In this document: positions 1 to 9,178 of the stretch, in pieces | How the letters are laid out: each line of letters opens with the position of its first letter | Position numbering within the stretch: the first letter of the stretch is position 1 | Origin: [Clostridium] symbiosum | GTDB lineage: Bacteria > Bacillota > Clostridia > Lachnospirales > Lachnospiraceae | Reading direction: 5' to 3' | NCBI GenBank assembly: GCA_036419695.1 | Contig: CP143946.1 | Span: 4,520,001 to 4,584,000 of the forward strand | Length of the DNA: 64,000 nt | Made by a program: the position numbers and the translations under genes | The notes under the pieces: generated by a model | The model's input: only the letters and a program-made list of their open reading frames with translations | Database searches by the model: none | What the model was told of the DNA's origin: nothing

Positions 1-176
1 TTTGCCTGGGCCTCGCTGTTTCTGGCGTTCAAAAGCCCCTCGGAAATCTCCGCCTGCCTCTTATCCATAACGGCAGTCACAGGTTTAATCAGAAATTTTT
101 TAAGTAGAAGACAGAGGATAATCAGGTTAATGATTTCAAAGACAAGGCTCCAGTTTAACTGTAACACTTCTCCCAC
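1..176 (-). CDS. atpF: F0F1 ATP synthase subunit b (5' part, runs off window)
   Basis: The reading frame enters from position 176 on the minus strand and leaves the window, so only about the first 58 residues are visible. It starts with GTG preceded by a GAAAGG-like ribosome site and encodes a short polar N-terminus, one hydrophobic helix (around residues 10-33) and then the charged start of a long helix with a KPVTAVMDKRQ segment, as in subunit b. Subunit b is the membrane-anchored peripheral stalk that holds F1 to subunit a. It lies 13 bp behind atpE in the usual a-c-b order, so the rest of the atp operon should continue to the left. Confidence 0.9.
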   Translation of the reverse strand, partial: MGEVLQLNWSLVFEIINLIILCLLLKKFLIKPVTAVMDKRQAEISEGLLNARNSEAQA

Positions 177-189
177 CTGCCTTTCACAT

Positions 190-414
190 TTATTTTAAGA
201 ATAAGATAATTACAAGGGCAATAACGAAACCGTAAATAGCGGTAGCCTCTGCCAGAGCACATCCAAGAAGTAAGGCCTTGCTGATTTTACTCTCAGCCTC
301 AGGCTGCCTTGCAATGGCTTCCACTGCTTTAGAAGTTGCGATACCGATACCAATACCTGCTCCAATACCTGTAAGTACAGCGACTGCTGCTCCGATTGCG
401 ATTAATGTAGACAT
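190..414 (-). CDS. atpE: F0F1 ATP synthase subunit c
   Basis: This 74-residue protein is two hydrophobic helices joined by the polar loop ARQPEA, the hallmark of the c-ring proteolipid. The ion-carrying carboxylate is E56 in ALAEATAIYGF. Na+-type c subunits (Ilyobacter, Acetobacterium) have a Gln in helix 1 and Ser after the Glu. Here the Gln position is Ile (GIGIGIA) and the Ser position is Ala, although Thr58 and Tyr61 remain. The ring is therefore more likely proton-specific; this is inferred from motif knowledge. It sits between atpB and atpF. Confidence 0.95.
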   Translation of the reverse strand: MSTLIAIGAAVAVLTGIGAGIGIGIATSKAVEAIARQPEAESKISKALLLGCALAEATAIYGFVIALVIILFLK

Positions 415-465
415 AATAATACTCTCCTTTTTAATTGTTTTCTTTACTCTTTTTCCGGACTGTTA

Positions 466-1194
466 TCAGTCCAGTTGTTCCTTAATAAACAGGGCGGTCA
501 GGAAGACAAATACATACGCCTGAATCAGACCGTCAAAAATATCAAAATAAAAACTGAACGGTATCGGCACAATGAGCGGGGCCACCAATTTGATTAATTC
601 CATTACTACGAATGAGCCCAGCACGTTGCCGAAAAGCCGCATGCACAGAGACACGGGACGAATGGCAATCTCCATAATATTGATTGGCAGTATAAACGCC
701 ACCGGTTCTGCAAAACTCTTCATGAATCCCTTCATGCCTTTCTTATGAAACCCGGCATACTCGATTACCGCGATGCTGATGACAGCCAGTGCGGCAGTTA
801 CATTCAAATCCTTCGTGGGCGGTGTGATGCCTGCGATGCCAATCAGGTTGGCTACGCCGATAAATAGCGCCGTTGAAATCAGATAAGGAATGTACCCTTT
901 TCCTTCTTCCCCGACCAAATCCAGGAAGAAATCTCTTAAAAACCCGATTGAAGTTTCCAGGAACAACTGAAGCTTCCCGGGGTTCTCAACCTTGAGATTT
1001 CTTACAAAGATGATGGAAAGGAGAACCAGAACCGCCATGATAAACCATGTAGCCACCACGGACTCGTAAATCGGGATTCCTCCAAATACGGGTATCGTAA
1101 ATGCGACTTTAGCGTTCAGCTCTTCCATCAGGGCCTTTGAAAGTGTGTCCGTCTTATATCCCTCCCCTTTGAGAATATTTTTAAAGCGCGTCAA
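466..1194 (-). CDS. atpB: F0F1 ATP synthase subunit a
   Basis: This 242-residue polytopic membrane protein forms the half-channels next to the c-ring. The essential arginine is seen in MRLFGN, in the fourth hydrophobic stretch, followed by helices rich in Leu/Ile/Phe near the C-terminus. Length is normal for Firmicutes. It is the first visible gene of the leftward atp operon, 51 bp before atpE. No atpI-like gene is seen upstream; the 340 bp to the next gene hold only the putative promoter and the amidase terminator. Confidence 0.95.
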   Translation of the reverse strand: MTRFKNILKGEGYKTDTLSKALMEELNAKVAFTIPVFGGIPIYESVVATWFIMAVLVLLSIIFVRNLKVENPGKLQLFLETSIGFLRDFFLDLVGEEGKGYIPYLISTALFIGVANLIGIAGITPPTKDLNVTAALAVISIAVIEYAGFHKKGMKGFMKSFAEPVAFILPINIMEIAIRPVSLCMRLFGNVLGSFVVMELIKLVAPLIVPIPFSFYFDIFDGLIQAYVFVFLTALFIKEQLD

Positions 1195-1323
1195 TAAGAA
1201 TTTTTCTTTTAGCAGAGTTTTTTACTTCACCGGAAGTCTTATTTTGGTGAAATAAAAAAAACCTCCGCCGGTTTCCTGTAATCGGATTCCCGGAAAAGGT
1301 CTCTTGTTTCTTCGCTTTCCCAT

Positions 1324-1352
1324 ATTATGTTACTTTAAGCCGAGAAATGCAA
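1324..1352 (-). promoter_or_regulatory. Possible sigma-A promoter of the atp operon
   Basis: On the minus strand TTGCAT (1347-1352) is followed after 17 bp by CATAAT (1324-1329), about 130 bp before atpB. The -10 is a 5/6 match but the -35 only 3/6, so this is tentative. The gene-free stretch 1195-1535 otherwise holds AT-rich sequence and the amidase terminator. Confidence 0.4.
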
Positions 1353-1464
1353 TAACATTTGGAAAGAAATTTGGTTGTAAAATCCAACAAAATTAAGCAT
1401 TTTGTACAAATTTCCATACAATCCCAGTAATTTTTAACGCCCTGTTAACACAAAAAGCGGAAAA

Positions 1465-1519
1465 AGAGCATCGTTCCTGCCGGAGAAGACAAACTTCTTA
1501 AGGCATTTTACGATGCTCT
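1465..1519 (-). terminator. Rho-independent terminator of the amidase gene
   Basis: A perfect inverted repeat AGAGCATCGT/ACGATGCTCT (1465-1474 and 1510-1519) encloses a 35-nt loop with a smaller AGAAG/CTTCT hairpin. On the minus strand it is followed by a T-run, 17 bp after the amidase stop. Confidence 0.7.
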
Positions 1520-1535
1520 CTGTTTAATTTACTTC

Positions 1536-2651
1536 TTAAAATCCGAAAAATGAATTCACGCCGGACACCAGCCCGTCCGCCAGCTGGTTCAGCGTATCCG
1601 TGGAATGGCTGGACGCCTTGTCACCCAGTTCGATATCAATGCTCGGAATCGTCGAGAAGGAAGTCTGTGTCAGATCCATCTCCATACTCCCGCCCGAGAA
1701 AATCTTGTTTCCCGCGCCCTTCAGTCCCGTTATCAGCGCCTCGCCCAGCTTGTTGTGCTGCTGCCAGTGGGAGGCCACCGGCTCCATGGCCCGGTAAGAG
1801 GCGTTGTTTGGAACGCTCATGAAAAAGCACCCCTTATTGCTGCTGGTGGAATCCCAGTGCAGGGCAATATGGCAGTCCGCATTGTTATTGGCAATTACAG
1901 TCCTCGCAATATTATCAAGCTGTACATCGTCCGACTCGCGGATCATCAGCACATCGTACCCCTGTGCAAGGAGACGGTCTTTTAAGATCTTCGCCATCGC
2001 CAGAGTCACCTTGCTCTCCGCCGTACCGTCTGCAAATGTCATGCCGCTGGAAACGGCAACGGCTGTGGTTGCTCCTGCACTGGTCGTGCCGCCTGTCACC
2101 TTCGCGGTTCCGTCCGGATGGCAGAGGGTCTTCACGCTGCCGCCGCCCTTTGTTCCGTGGCCCGCGTTGACACAGACCGTCTTATTCTTTCTGGAAGCCG
2201 CCGTACTTTTATAGAGGATGGCCTTCCCACTGTTGATCTTGGAAAAATCCGCATATTTATACCCGCTGAACAAGCCGATCTCGGTTCCCGATGAAGTGGA
2301 TGCCGAAGCTCCGGTCTCGGTTCCTGCGGATGATGTACTCTGGCCGGACGGTTTTCCGGCAGGCTGTGAGGTGCTCAGATAGGCGGTTGCCACATAGCGT
2401 TTCTGTCCGTTTACCAAAACCACGGTCCAGTCCCCATTCGTGGAAATGCGCTCCAGCTTATCTCCATAATGGAAATTTGTTACAATATTGCTGTCTTTAA
2501 TCTCTTCCGACGAACGGCACCTGAGTACGTCACAGTTTACATAAACCGTGTCCCCGGCAAAAACCGTCTGGGCCGGACCGGCAAGCAGCATGGCTGTTAC
2601 GAGGGCAGCCGTCCACTTTAACTTTGTTCCCGATATGTTCTTACGATTCAT
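1536..2651 (-). CDS. Secreted N-acetylmuramoyl-L-alanine amidase with SH3-like domain
   Basis: The protein (371 aa) starts with a signal peptide (about residues 1-33, ending near VFA), then an SH3b-like segment (about 34-95), a Ser/Thr/Gly-rich linker and an Amidase_3 catalytic domain from about residue 155. Zinc and catalytic residues of that family are visible: His in NAGHG, Glu in TAESKVTLA, His in IALHWDS, and the late Glu in IDIELGD. It should cleave the MurNAc-L-Ala bond of peptidoglycan outside the membrane, for wall turnover or separation. The Amidase_3 assignment is firm; the role is inferred. An AAGGAGAGAA ribosome site precedes the ATG. It is a single-gene unit ending in its own terminator. 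Confidence 0.9.
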   Translation of the reverse strand: MNRKNISGTKLKWTAALVTAMLLAGPAQTVFAGDTVYVNCDVLRCRSSEEIKDSNIVTNFHYGDKLERISTNGDWTVVLVNGQKRYVATAYLSTSQPAGKPSGQSTSSAGTETGASASTSSGTEIGLFSGYKYADFSKINSGKAILYKSTAASRKNKTVCVNAGHGTKGGGSVKTLCHPDGTAKVTGGTTSAGATTAVAVSSGMTFADGTAESKVTLAMAKILKDRLLAQGYDVLMIRESDDVQLDNIARTVIANNNADCHIALHWDSTSSNKGCFFMSVPNNASYRAMEPVASHWQQHNKLGEALITGLKGAGNKIFSGGSMEMDLTQTSFSTIPSIDIELGDKASSHSTDTLNQLADGLVSGVNSFFGF

Positions 2652-2796
2652 TCAATTCTCTCCTTATAAGAGCCGGAAAAAGCCCCGGCCATATGATTCA
2701 TGCTGCACATTTTCCAGTATAATGCATTCGGAAGGCGGTTTCAAGCGTCTAAAGGCGAAGGCTTCCTTACGATTTTATGACGCCGGAACCGGATGC

Positions 2797-3678
2797 TCAC
2801 CATTCATTGCCGTGAAACTTGTTTTCAATATCCGCAATCAGTTTTTTCAGCCCGGTAGACAGGAATTTGTCTTTGTGATAGACGATTTTGAAGCTTCTTT
2901 TCAGCGGAAAATCATTGATCGTGATCTGATTAACCTCCTCATGATGCCTCAGCAGTGACTTCGAAAGAATCGAAACGCCCTGGCCCGAGGCGACGATATT
3001 AATAATGGAGTCTGAACTGTGGCAGATCCATTTTTCTATAAAGGATATCCCCCGTTCCTCCATCAAATCGGTAAAAAATTCCCTTGTGCCGGAGCCTTCT
3101 TCCCTTAGTACGAAAGCCTTTCCCTCCAAATCAGTGAGGTTTACCGAGGACATACCGGCAAACGGATGCGTTTTTCCGCAAATCAGAACCATTTCATCCT
3201 CGAACACATCTTTAAATATCACATTTTTTGTCTTGACTTTTCCTTCGATCACGGCGACATCCAGAATTCCCTCGGAAATCTTACGGATGATATTCATAGA
3301 ATTATCTATATAAACACGTATGCTCACATTCGGGTTTTCCGCCTCATATCCGGTGATGATATCACTCAGGAAATAGCTGCCCACAGTCAGGGACGCGCCT
3401 ACATGGATACACTGCTGGCTGGATGCATGGTACAGAAACTGCTCCAGCTCCTGATAGGTCGTGGTAATATGTTTTGCATATTCCAGAAACTCCCGTCCCG
3501 TTTCCGTTATGTAAAGTTTCTTGGAAAGCCGTTCAAATAATTTGACATGATATTCTTTTTCTATCTGCATAATCGCATGGCTGACCGTCGGCTGTGTAAT
3601 ATACAGCTTCCTGGATGCTACTCCCATCTGCCCTGTTTCGGCCACAGCGATAAAAATTTCAAAATCACGGATTGTCAT
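2797..3678 (-). CDS. LysR-family regulator, divergent from asrABC
   Basis: A 293-aa LysR protein: winged helix-turn-helix at residues 1-60 (RDFEIFIAVAETGQMGVASRKL, with TQPTVSHAI as recognition helix) and an effector-binding domain from about residue 90 that resembles the CysB/CysL group. It is transcribed away from asrABC across a 189-bp intergenic region, the usual arrangement in which a LysR protein autoregulates and activates its divergent neighbour. It is therefore the likely regulator of sulfite reduction. The ligand (sulfite, O-acetylserine or other) cannot be read from the sequence. Confidence 0.88.
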   Translation of the reverse strand: MTIRDFEIFIAVAETGQMGVASRKLYITQPTVSHAIMQIEKEYHVKLFERLSKKLYITETGREFLEYAKHITTTYQELEQFLYHASSQQCIHVGASLTVGSYFLSDIITGYEAENPNVSIRVYIDNSMNIIRKISEGILDVAVIEGKVKTKNVIFKDVFEDEMVLICGKTHPFAGMSSVNLTDLEGKAFVLREEGSGTREFFTDLMEERGISFIEKWICHSSDSIINIVASGQGVSILSKSLLRHHEEVNQITINDFPLKRSFKIVYHKDKFLSTGLKKLIADIENKFHGNEW

Positions 3679-3748
3679 TATCTCTTCTCCTTTGTGTCCC
3701 CCTGCAATACATAGATAATCTGCTATGAGTTTATAACAAGTTTAGCAT

Positions 3749-3777
3749 TTTACGAATGGCAGGGCAAGCCCTATAAT
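3749..3777 (+). promoter_or_regulatory. Likely asrABC promoter
   Basis: TTTACG (3749-3754), 17 bp, then a perfect TATAAT (3772-3777). A second TATAAT occurs at 3783-3788 within the near-repeat CTATAATAG/CTTATAATAG. It lies between the divergent LysR gene and asrA, a good place for LysR control. Confidence 0.5.
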
Positions 3778-3867
3778 AGACTTATAATAGCTGTTAATAC
3801 CAGCTTAATCTTGAACCGCCATTGCACTTCAGCCCGCAGGGCAAAAACAGGAAAGGAAGTAAAAGAA

Positions 3868-4926
3868 ATGAGAAGCTCAAAAACCTATCAGCTCAAATCA
3901 GCAGATATAAATAAACTTTTTGATGCGCTGAAAGAAAAATATGCTATTTATGCACCTGTCAGAATTCCCTCCGGAGGGAGATATGCCGGACAGGACTCGA
4001 TTCTCTACAAAGAAATTGAACGGTATGAAGATATTGAGTTCCGCGAGAGATCCACTTATGCAATGAAAGAGGTTATCACGCCGATTACACAGACATTATT
4101 TTATTTTACCGACGATGAGTTCAGGGAAAGCAAGCTGGAGGAAACAAGAGATTTTCTCATTTTTGGAAGAGCCTGCGATATTAATGCAGTAAAAATTCAG
4201 GACCAGATTTATTGTGAAAACGGCGGTATCACAGATCCTTTCTATCAGAGAAGAAGGGAAAAAGTAAAGTTTGCTCTGATGGAATGTACGGAAGAATTTG
4301 ACGGCTGCTTCTGCTGCAGCGTGGGTTCCAATGTCACAGACATGCACTCCATTGCATTTTCCTTTGGGGAAGAAGGGGCTTATATTGAGGTAAAAGATGA
4401 GAGCTTCGACAATTATTTTGCAGGATGTGAGGAAAGCGATTACGAAATCACCTTCCCGATGGAAAATAAGCTGAAAGTCGATTTCCCGGTGATTGATTCT
4501 CTCGACATGGCGAACAAATTAAAGGAACATCCGATGTGGGAGGAGTTCGACGCCAGATGTATCGCCTGCGGGGCTTGTACCGTAGCGTGCAGCACCTGTA
4601 CGTGTTTTGAAACCACCGATATTATTTATACGCAGAACGGGAAAGCCGGCGAAAGAAGAAGGACCTGCTCTTCCTGTATGGTGGATGGATTTGACCGTAT
4701 GGCCGGCGGGGCCTGTTTCAGACACAAAATATCTGAAAAATACCGCTATAAAATCTTACATAAAGTATATGGACATGACGCCCGGTTCCATACCGGCCCG
4801 ATGTGCGTGGGCTGCGGAAGGTGTTCGGCCAGGTGTCCGCAGCTCATCGGATATCCCGAAACACTGAATAAGCTGTCAAGGGCAATTGAAGAAATAAAGC
4901 AAGAGGAGGAAGTTTGCCATGCTTAA
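3868..4926 (+). CDS. asrA: Anaerobic sulfite reductase subunit A
   Basis: The 352-aa iron-sulfur subunit passes electrons within the AsrABC complex that reduces sulfite to sulfide. Two ferredoxin-like Cys clusters are visible, beginning at C231 (CIACGACTVAC) and C313 (CVGCGRCSARC). A longer frame opens at 3811, but the start at 3868 is chosen because GGAAAGGAAGT lies 7 bp upstream and family members begin here. It overlaps asrB by 8 bp, indicating translational coupling. The order asrA-asrB-asrC is the classic Salmonella/Clostridium arrangement. The set can support dissimilatory sulfite use or detoxification. Confidence 0.95.
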   Translation: MRSSKTYQLKSADINKLFDALKEKYAIYAPVRIPSGGRYAGQDSILYKEIERYEDIEFRERSTYAMKEVITPITQTLFYFTDDEFRESKLEETRDFLIFGRACDINAVKIQDQIYCENGGITDPFYQRRREKVKFALMECTEEFDGCFCCSVGSNVTDMHSIAFSFGEEGAYIEVKDESFDNYFAGCEESDYEITFPMENKLKVDFPVIDSLDMANKLKEHPMWEEFDARCIACGACTVACSTCTCFETTDIIYTQNGKAGERRRTCSSCMVDGFDRMAGGACFRHKISEKYRYKILHKVYGHDARFHTGPMCVGCGRCSARCPQLIGYPETLNKLSRAIEEIKQEEEVCHA

Positions 4927-5719
4927 TAATCCGGTAAAACCACAGGCACATAAAATTATAGATATTTTTAAGCAGACGGAAGCAGAATGGACCTTCCGGA
5001 TCGAAAATGAACTCCCCATCAGGCATGGACAGTTCATGCAGCTTTCCCTGCCTAAAATCGGCGAGGCCCCCATCTCCATCAGCGGCTTTGGCGATGGATA
5101 TGCCGACTTTACAATCCGAAAAGTTGGAAAGGTAACGGATGAACTTTTCAGTTTAAAAAAGGGCGGCACCATTTTTGTCAGAGGATGCTACGGTAATGGC
5201 TGGCCGACGGAACAGCTGAAGGGAAAAAATGTTGTAATTATTGCGGGCGGAACCGGCGTTTCACCTGTTAAGAGCCTGATCAACCAGCTTTACTCCGAAC
5301 CTGGCTATGCAGAGGAAATCTATTTAATTCTCGGCTTTAAGAATTCTCAGAGCATTCTGTTTACGGATGAGATAGAACAATGGAAAACAGCCCCGAATTT
5401 CCACGTTATCCGTACTCTTGACAATGAGGACTATCCGGGCTGGAACAAGGGAATGGTCACCGAATTTGTGAAGGATATCCCGTTTGGCTCCTTTGGTGAT
5501 AATTATGAATGTCTTGTAGTGGGACCTCCCATTATGATGAAATTCGCCGCCAAAAGCCTGCTGGATCACCAGGTTCCTGAAGATAAAATCTGGATGTCCT
5601 TTGAGCGGAAAATGTCCTGTGCCATCGGTAAATGCGGACACTGCAGAATTGATGAAACTTATGTCTGTTTAGACGGTCCTGTATTCAATTACACGATTGG
5701 CAAAAAGCTGGTAGATTAG
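4919..5719 (+). CDS. asrB: Anaerobic sulfite reductase subunit B (FAD/NAD(P)H electron input)
   Basis: This 266-aa member of the ferredoxin-NADP reductase/DHOD electron-transfer family feeds electrons from NAD(P)H into AsrA/AsrC. The FAD-binding barrel covers about residues 1-100, the nucleotide-binding fold with IIAGGTGVSP about 105-220. The C-terminal cysteines C234, C239, C242 and C250 match the [2Fe-2S] site of PyrK-like proteins. The start codon lies inside the end of asrA (8-bp overlap). Confidence 0.95.
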   Translation: MLNNPVKPQAHKIIDIFKQTEAEWTFRIENELPIRHGQFMQLSLPKIGEAPISISGFGDGYADFTIRKVGKVTDELFSLKKGGTIFVRGCYGNGWPTEQLKGKNVVIIAGGTGVSPVKSLINQLYSEPGYAEEIYLILGFKNSQSILFTDEIEQWKTAPNFHVIRTLDNEDYPGWNKGMVTEFVKDIPFGSFGDNYECLVVGPPIMMKFAAKSLLDHQVPEDKIWMSFERKMSCAIGKCGHCRIDETYVCLDGPVFNYTIGKKLVD

Positions 5720-5732
5720 GAGGTAAATTGCG

Positions 5733-6755
5733 GTGAGCGATATCAATATAGGTAAATTGAGAAATAATTGTTTCCGTCAGTCCAAGATTGCAGGCGAGTT
5801 CATGCTGCAGCTTCGTGTACCGGGAGCAGTGATTGATGCAAAATGGCTGGATCTTGTCAGTCACGTATGCAATACCTGGGGCAACGGCTCTTTCCATCTG
5901 GGAATGCGCCAGACCCTGAATATTCCCGGCATCAAAGCGGAAAATATTCCGGCGGTAAATGAATATATACGTCCTTATCTGGATGCAATTGAGTGTGATA
6001 TGTGCGATGTGGAGATGGATACGTCGAATGGCTACCCCTTCATCGGGCCAAGAAATATCATGGCCTGCATCGGAGGCATCCACTGTATCAAGGGTAATGT
6101 AAATACGCAGGAAATGGCGCATAAGATTGAAAAACTAATCTATCCCAATCCGTACCATATCAAAGTTTCCATAGCGGGATGTCCCAATGACTGCGCCAAA
6201 GGCCATTTCCAGGATTTTGGAATCATCGGCTGCACGAAGCCGATTTACGATATCGACCGGTGTATCGGCTGTGGAGCCTGCGTCGACAAGTGCAAAGGAG
6301 CCGCAACCCGGGTTCTCTCACTGAACGATAAAGGAAAGGTTGATAAAGATCCCTGCTGCTGCGTGGGCTGTGGTGAATGTGTCATCGCCTGTCCCGCCGG
6401 AGCATGGAGACGCCCCAATAAAGACTTTTATAAGATTGTCATCGGCGGAAGAACCGGCAAGCAGTATCCCCGAATGGGAAAAATGTTTGCAAACTGGCTG
6501 ACGGAGGAAAGCGTTCTGGCCATCATGAGCAACTGGCCGAAATTCTCCGAGTGGGTTCTGGGCGGCAAACCCGTCTACCTTCACGGCGGCCATCTGATTG
6601 ACAGGGCCGGGTATCAGAAGTTCAAAGACTTTATGCTGGAGGGCGTAACACTGAATCCGGAGGCGTATATTGCGGAGACAATCAACTGGGCGGAGACAGA
6701 ATACCGGAGCAATATTCATGTTAAACCGCTGGAAATGCATGAGACGGTGAGATAA
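5733..6755 (+). CDS. asrC: Anaerobic sulfite reductase subunit C (siroheme catalytic subunit)
   Basis: The 340-aa catalytic subunit reduces sulfite to sulfide on a coupled siroheme-[4Fe-4S] centre. The ligand pattern CX5C (C112, C118) and CX3C (C150, C154 in GCPNDC) is present, followed by two extra ferredoxin motifs starting at C177 (CIGCGAC) and C210 (CVGCGEC), as in other AsrC proteins. It uses a GTG start with AGGAGG at 5718-5723, 13 bp after asrB. It is followed by a strong terminator. Confidence 0.95.
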   Translation: MSDINIGKLRNNCFRQSKIAGEFMLQLRVPGAVIDAKWLDLVSHVCNTWGNGSFHLGMRQTLNIPGIKAENIPAVNEYIRPYLDAIECDMCDVEMDTSNGYPFIGPRNIMACIGGIHCIKGNVNTQEMAHKIEKLIYPNPYHIKVSIAGCPNDCAKGHFQDFGIIGCTKPIYDIDRCIGCGACVDKCKGAATRVLSLNDKGKVDKDPCCCVGCGECVIACPAGAWRRPNKDFYKIVIGGRTGKQYPRMGKMFANWLTEESVLAIMSNWPKFSEWVLGGKPVYLHGGHLIDRAGYQKFKDFMLEGVTLNPEAYIAETINWAETEYRSNIHVKPLEMHETVR

Positions 6756-6878
6756 GGAATTGATGTTTGAGTCTTTGATTCCTGTATGATTTTATCGTGA
6801 GAGGGCAGCCGGAGGCAGCCCGCTGTGGGATTCGATGTGAGCGCTCTTCCTTTCATGTAAATTTTTCTTATATAGCAA

Positions 6879-6920
6879 ACATAAAAGCGATCAACCAGAA
6901 ACGGCTGGTCGTTTTTATGT
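6879..6920 (+). terminator. Terminator of asrABC
   Basis: An 18-bp hairpin (one mismatch, two G-T pairs) with a 6-nt loop, arms 6879-6896 and 6903-6920. The right arm contains a GTTTTTATGT run. It lies 123 bp after asrC. Nothing else is seen in 6756-7086 apart from AT-rich sequence before the next gene. Confidence 0.75.
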
Positions 6921-7086
6921 TTACTGTTGTTTCTTATTCCTTTACTGTTATTCCTTTTTCGCCATTCCTTTATTGCCCTTCTCACTTTCCCGTCCTCTGC
7001 TACATTTTCCGGACTTCCATCGTCCTCATTCTCATGATACAATCAGTATAACTTAACTGTGATTTCCATTGAAAAGGGAAACTATC

Positions 7087-9102
7087 ATGAAGAAAAAAAT
7101 ATCTATCGTTCTTAACGCACCGGTATCACCAAGCCTGGTTCCCAATCTGACCCGGGATCTGCGGCTTGTGTTTGGTGACGCCGTCGAAATATCCGTAATA
7201 TACAGCAGTGAACTAAAAGAAAAGGAACAGTTAAACAGTGACGTCATCCTTATTATGCGTCCGGGTATTATGAAGCTTCTCCAGAATCACCTGCCGGATC
7301 CCGGTAAGGTGGTGCTCGTAACCCGCACTATATCCGAGGATGCCGTCTACCAGCTCTACGATATTCCCGCAGGGTCCCGCGTTTTAGTCGTAAATGATTC
7401 CCGTGAGACCACGGCCGATACGGTAGCCATGCTCTGCCAGCTCGGAATCGCCCATCTGGAACTGATTCCCTACCTGGATGCGGAGGCCGACTTTTCCGAT
7501 ATTCAGTTTGCCGTCACTCCAGGAGAGGCGCGGATGATTCCCCGCTCTATTCCCAATATCATTGATATCGGAGACCGCCGCCTGGATATGCAGACCTTTC
7601 TGGATATGCTCCCTCTGTTAAACCTCAGTTCGGATTCTATCAGCCAGGCTCTAATCCGGTACTCGGAAAATAAGCTTGAACTGCATACGGGAATTAAGAA
7701 GCGCTATATCCAAAATTACATGCTCAGTGAAACACTGACTCAAATTCTGAGTCTCCAGAAATCGGGAATTATTGTTACGGATGCCCAGTATCATATCAGC
7801 TATTGGAATACCGAGGCGGAACGTATTCTGGAAAAAACTCCGGGAAACCATCTTAACCTCTCCCTCTGTCTTCCTGCCGATATTGCGGGGCGTTTAACCG
7901 CCTCCTCTTTTACCGATGATCTCTTCACCCTGGGCGGAAGCTCTTTTATGATCAGCCGTATCCCCCTGCATACAATGGGCCAGGTTTCCGGCTACTGCCT
8001 TACCTTTGAATCCGCTTCCCAGATCAGAAAAAGCGGAAGTGAGCTGAGCCGGAGGCTGCGCAACCAGGGGCTTTCCGCCAGGTATTATTTTGACGATATT
8101 ATTTATAACAGTCCCGCCATGGAACACTGCATTACACTTGCAAAAAGGGTGGCGGCCAGCGATTACACCGTATTGATCACGGGTGAAACCGGCACGGGAA
8201 AAGAACTCTTCGCCCAGGCCATCCACAATTATTCATCCAGAAAAAACGGTCCCTTTGTAGCGGTAAACTGTGCCGCTCTGCCCGAAAGTCTCCTGGAAAG
8301 TGAATTGTTCGGATATGAAGAAGGCGCTTTTACAGGAGCACGGCGCGGCGGTAAAATGGGACTTTTTGAACAGGCTGACGGCGGCACCCTGTTTCTGGAT
8401 GAAATCGGGGATATGCCCTATTCCCTGCAGTCCCGTCTTCTCCGTGTACTTCAGGAACAGCAGATTGTACGCATCGGAGGAGGAGGCGCCATCAATATCA
8501 ATGTACGGGTTTTAACTGCCACCAACTGTAATTTAGTGGAACTGACAAAAGAAAAAAAGTTCCGGGAAGATCTCTATTTCCGTCTGAACGTATTTCCGCT
8601 TTCACTGCCTCCCCTCCGCCTGAGAAAAGAAGATATTATACCGCTGTTCTCATTTTTAAGTGGCATCGAGTCACAGGCGCTTGAGCCGCAAATAAAAAAC
8701 CGGCTGCTTTCCTATCGGTGGCCCGGCAACGTCAGAGAACTCCGGAACGCGGCGAATTACTACCAGCTGATGGGGAATTTGGAATGCCTCCCAGCGGCCG
8801 AAGAATCTGAGGCTGCCTTCATACCGGTGGATGCCTCTTCCCCCACCCGCATTACCGATCAGATTCTGGATATCGTCCGCACTTTTAACGGACTTAAACA
8901 GACCATCGGACGGACCGGGCTTATCACGGAAATGGAGAAGAGGGGATTTACCATCAGCCAGAAGCGAATGGAGTATTTTATTAAAATGCTTCTGGATTCC
9001 GGTTATATTACCCGCAGCAGAGGACGCAGCGGAATTTATCTGACGGAATCCGGCAAACGGCACTTCAATAATGCCGGTATTGACTTCAAAACACTCTGCT
9101 AA
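7087..9102 (+). CDS. Sigma54-dependent transcriptional activator, PrpR-like sensor, winged-helix C-terminus
   Basis: A 671-aa enhancer-binding protein. Residues 1-200 form a PrpR_N-like sensor, about 215-320 a PAS-like domain (GIIVTDAQYHISYWN), and 340-580 the AAA+ sigma54-interaction domain with Walker A GETGTGKE (366-373), the sigma54 contact loop GAFTGA (413-418) and Walker B GTLFLDE. The C-terminus (from about 595) is not a Fis helix but resembles a winged helix (ITEMEKRGFTISQKRMEYF). The frame is also open from a TTG at 7069, but ATG 7087 has AAAAGGGAA just upstream. Its clear target is the sigma54 promoter at 9328 in front of the next operon. Confidence 0.88.
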   Translation: MKKKISIVLNAPVSPSLVPNLTRDLRLVFGDAVEISVIYSSELKEKEQLNSDVILIMRPGIMKLLQNHLPDPGKVVLVTRTISEDAVYQLYDIPAGSRVLVVNDSRETTADTVAMLCQLGIAHLELIPYLDAEADFSDIQFAVTPGEARMIPRSIPNIIDIGDRRLDMQTFLDMLPLLNLSSDSISQALIRYSENKLELHTGIKKRYIQNYMLSETLTQILSLQKSGIIVTDAQYHISYWNTEAERILEKTPGNHLNLSLCLPADIAGRLTASSFTDDLFTLGGSSFMISRIPLHTMGQVSGYCLTFESASQIRKSGSELSRRLRNQGLSARYYFDDIIYNSPAMEHCITLAKRVAASDYTVLITGETGTGKELFAQAIHNYSSRKNGPFVAVNCAALPESLLESELFGYEEGAFTGARRGGKMGLFEQADGGTLFLDEIGDMPYSLQSRLLRVLQEQQIVRIGGGGAININVRVLTATNCNLVELTKEKKFREDLYFRLNVFPLSLPPLRLRKEDIIPLFSFLSGIESQALEPQIKNRLLSYRWPGNVRELRNAANYYQLMGNLECLPAAEESEAAFIPVDASSPTRITDQILDIVRTFNGLKQTIGRTGLITEMEKRGFTISQKRMEYFIKMLLDSGYITRSRGRSGIYLTESGKRHFNNAGIDFKTLC

Positions 9103-9120
9103 TCTTCCCTTCATAATTAT

Positions 9121-9137
9121 TTATAAATTGTTTATAA
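9121..9137. promoter_or_regulatory. Perfect palindrome, possible enhancer/operator
   Basis: TTATAAA-TTG-TTTATAA, a perfect 7-bp inverted repeat with a 3-bp centre about 200 bp upstream of the sigma54 promoter. That is a typical distance for the binding site of a sigma54 activator. It partly overlaps the terminator stem that follows. Confidence 0.4.
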
Positions 9138-9178
9138 ATAGCTTGCAAATTATTTTTTAAACAATTTGCAAGCTATTT
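9136..9178 (+). terminator. Long perfect hairpin after the sigma54 activator gene
   Basis: Arms 9136-9151 and 9163-9178 are a perfect 16-bp inverted repeat (core TAGCTTGCAAATT) with an 11-nt AT-rich loop, followed by GTTTTTATTT. It looks like a terminator for the upstream gene but, because of its perfection and position, could also serve as an activator site. The 301-bp gap 9103-9403 holds this, the palindrome at 9121 and the sigma54 promoter. Confidence 0.7.
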
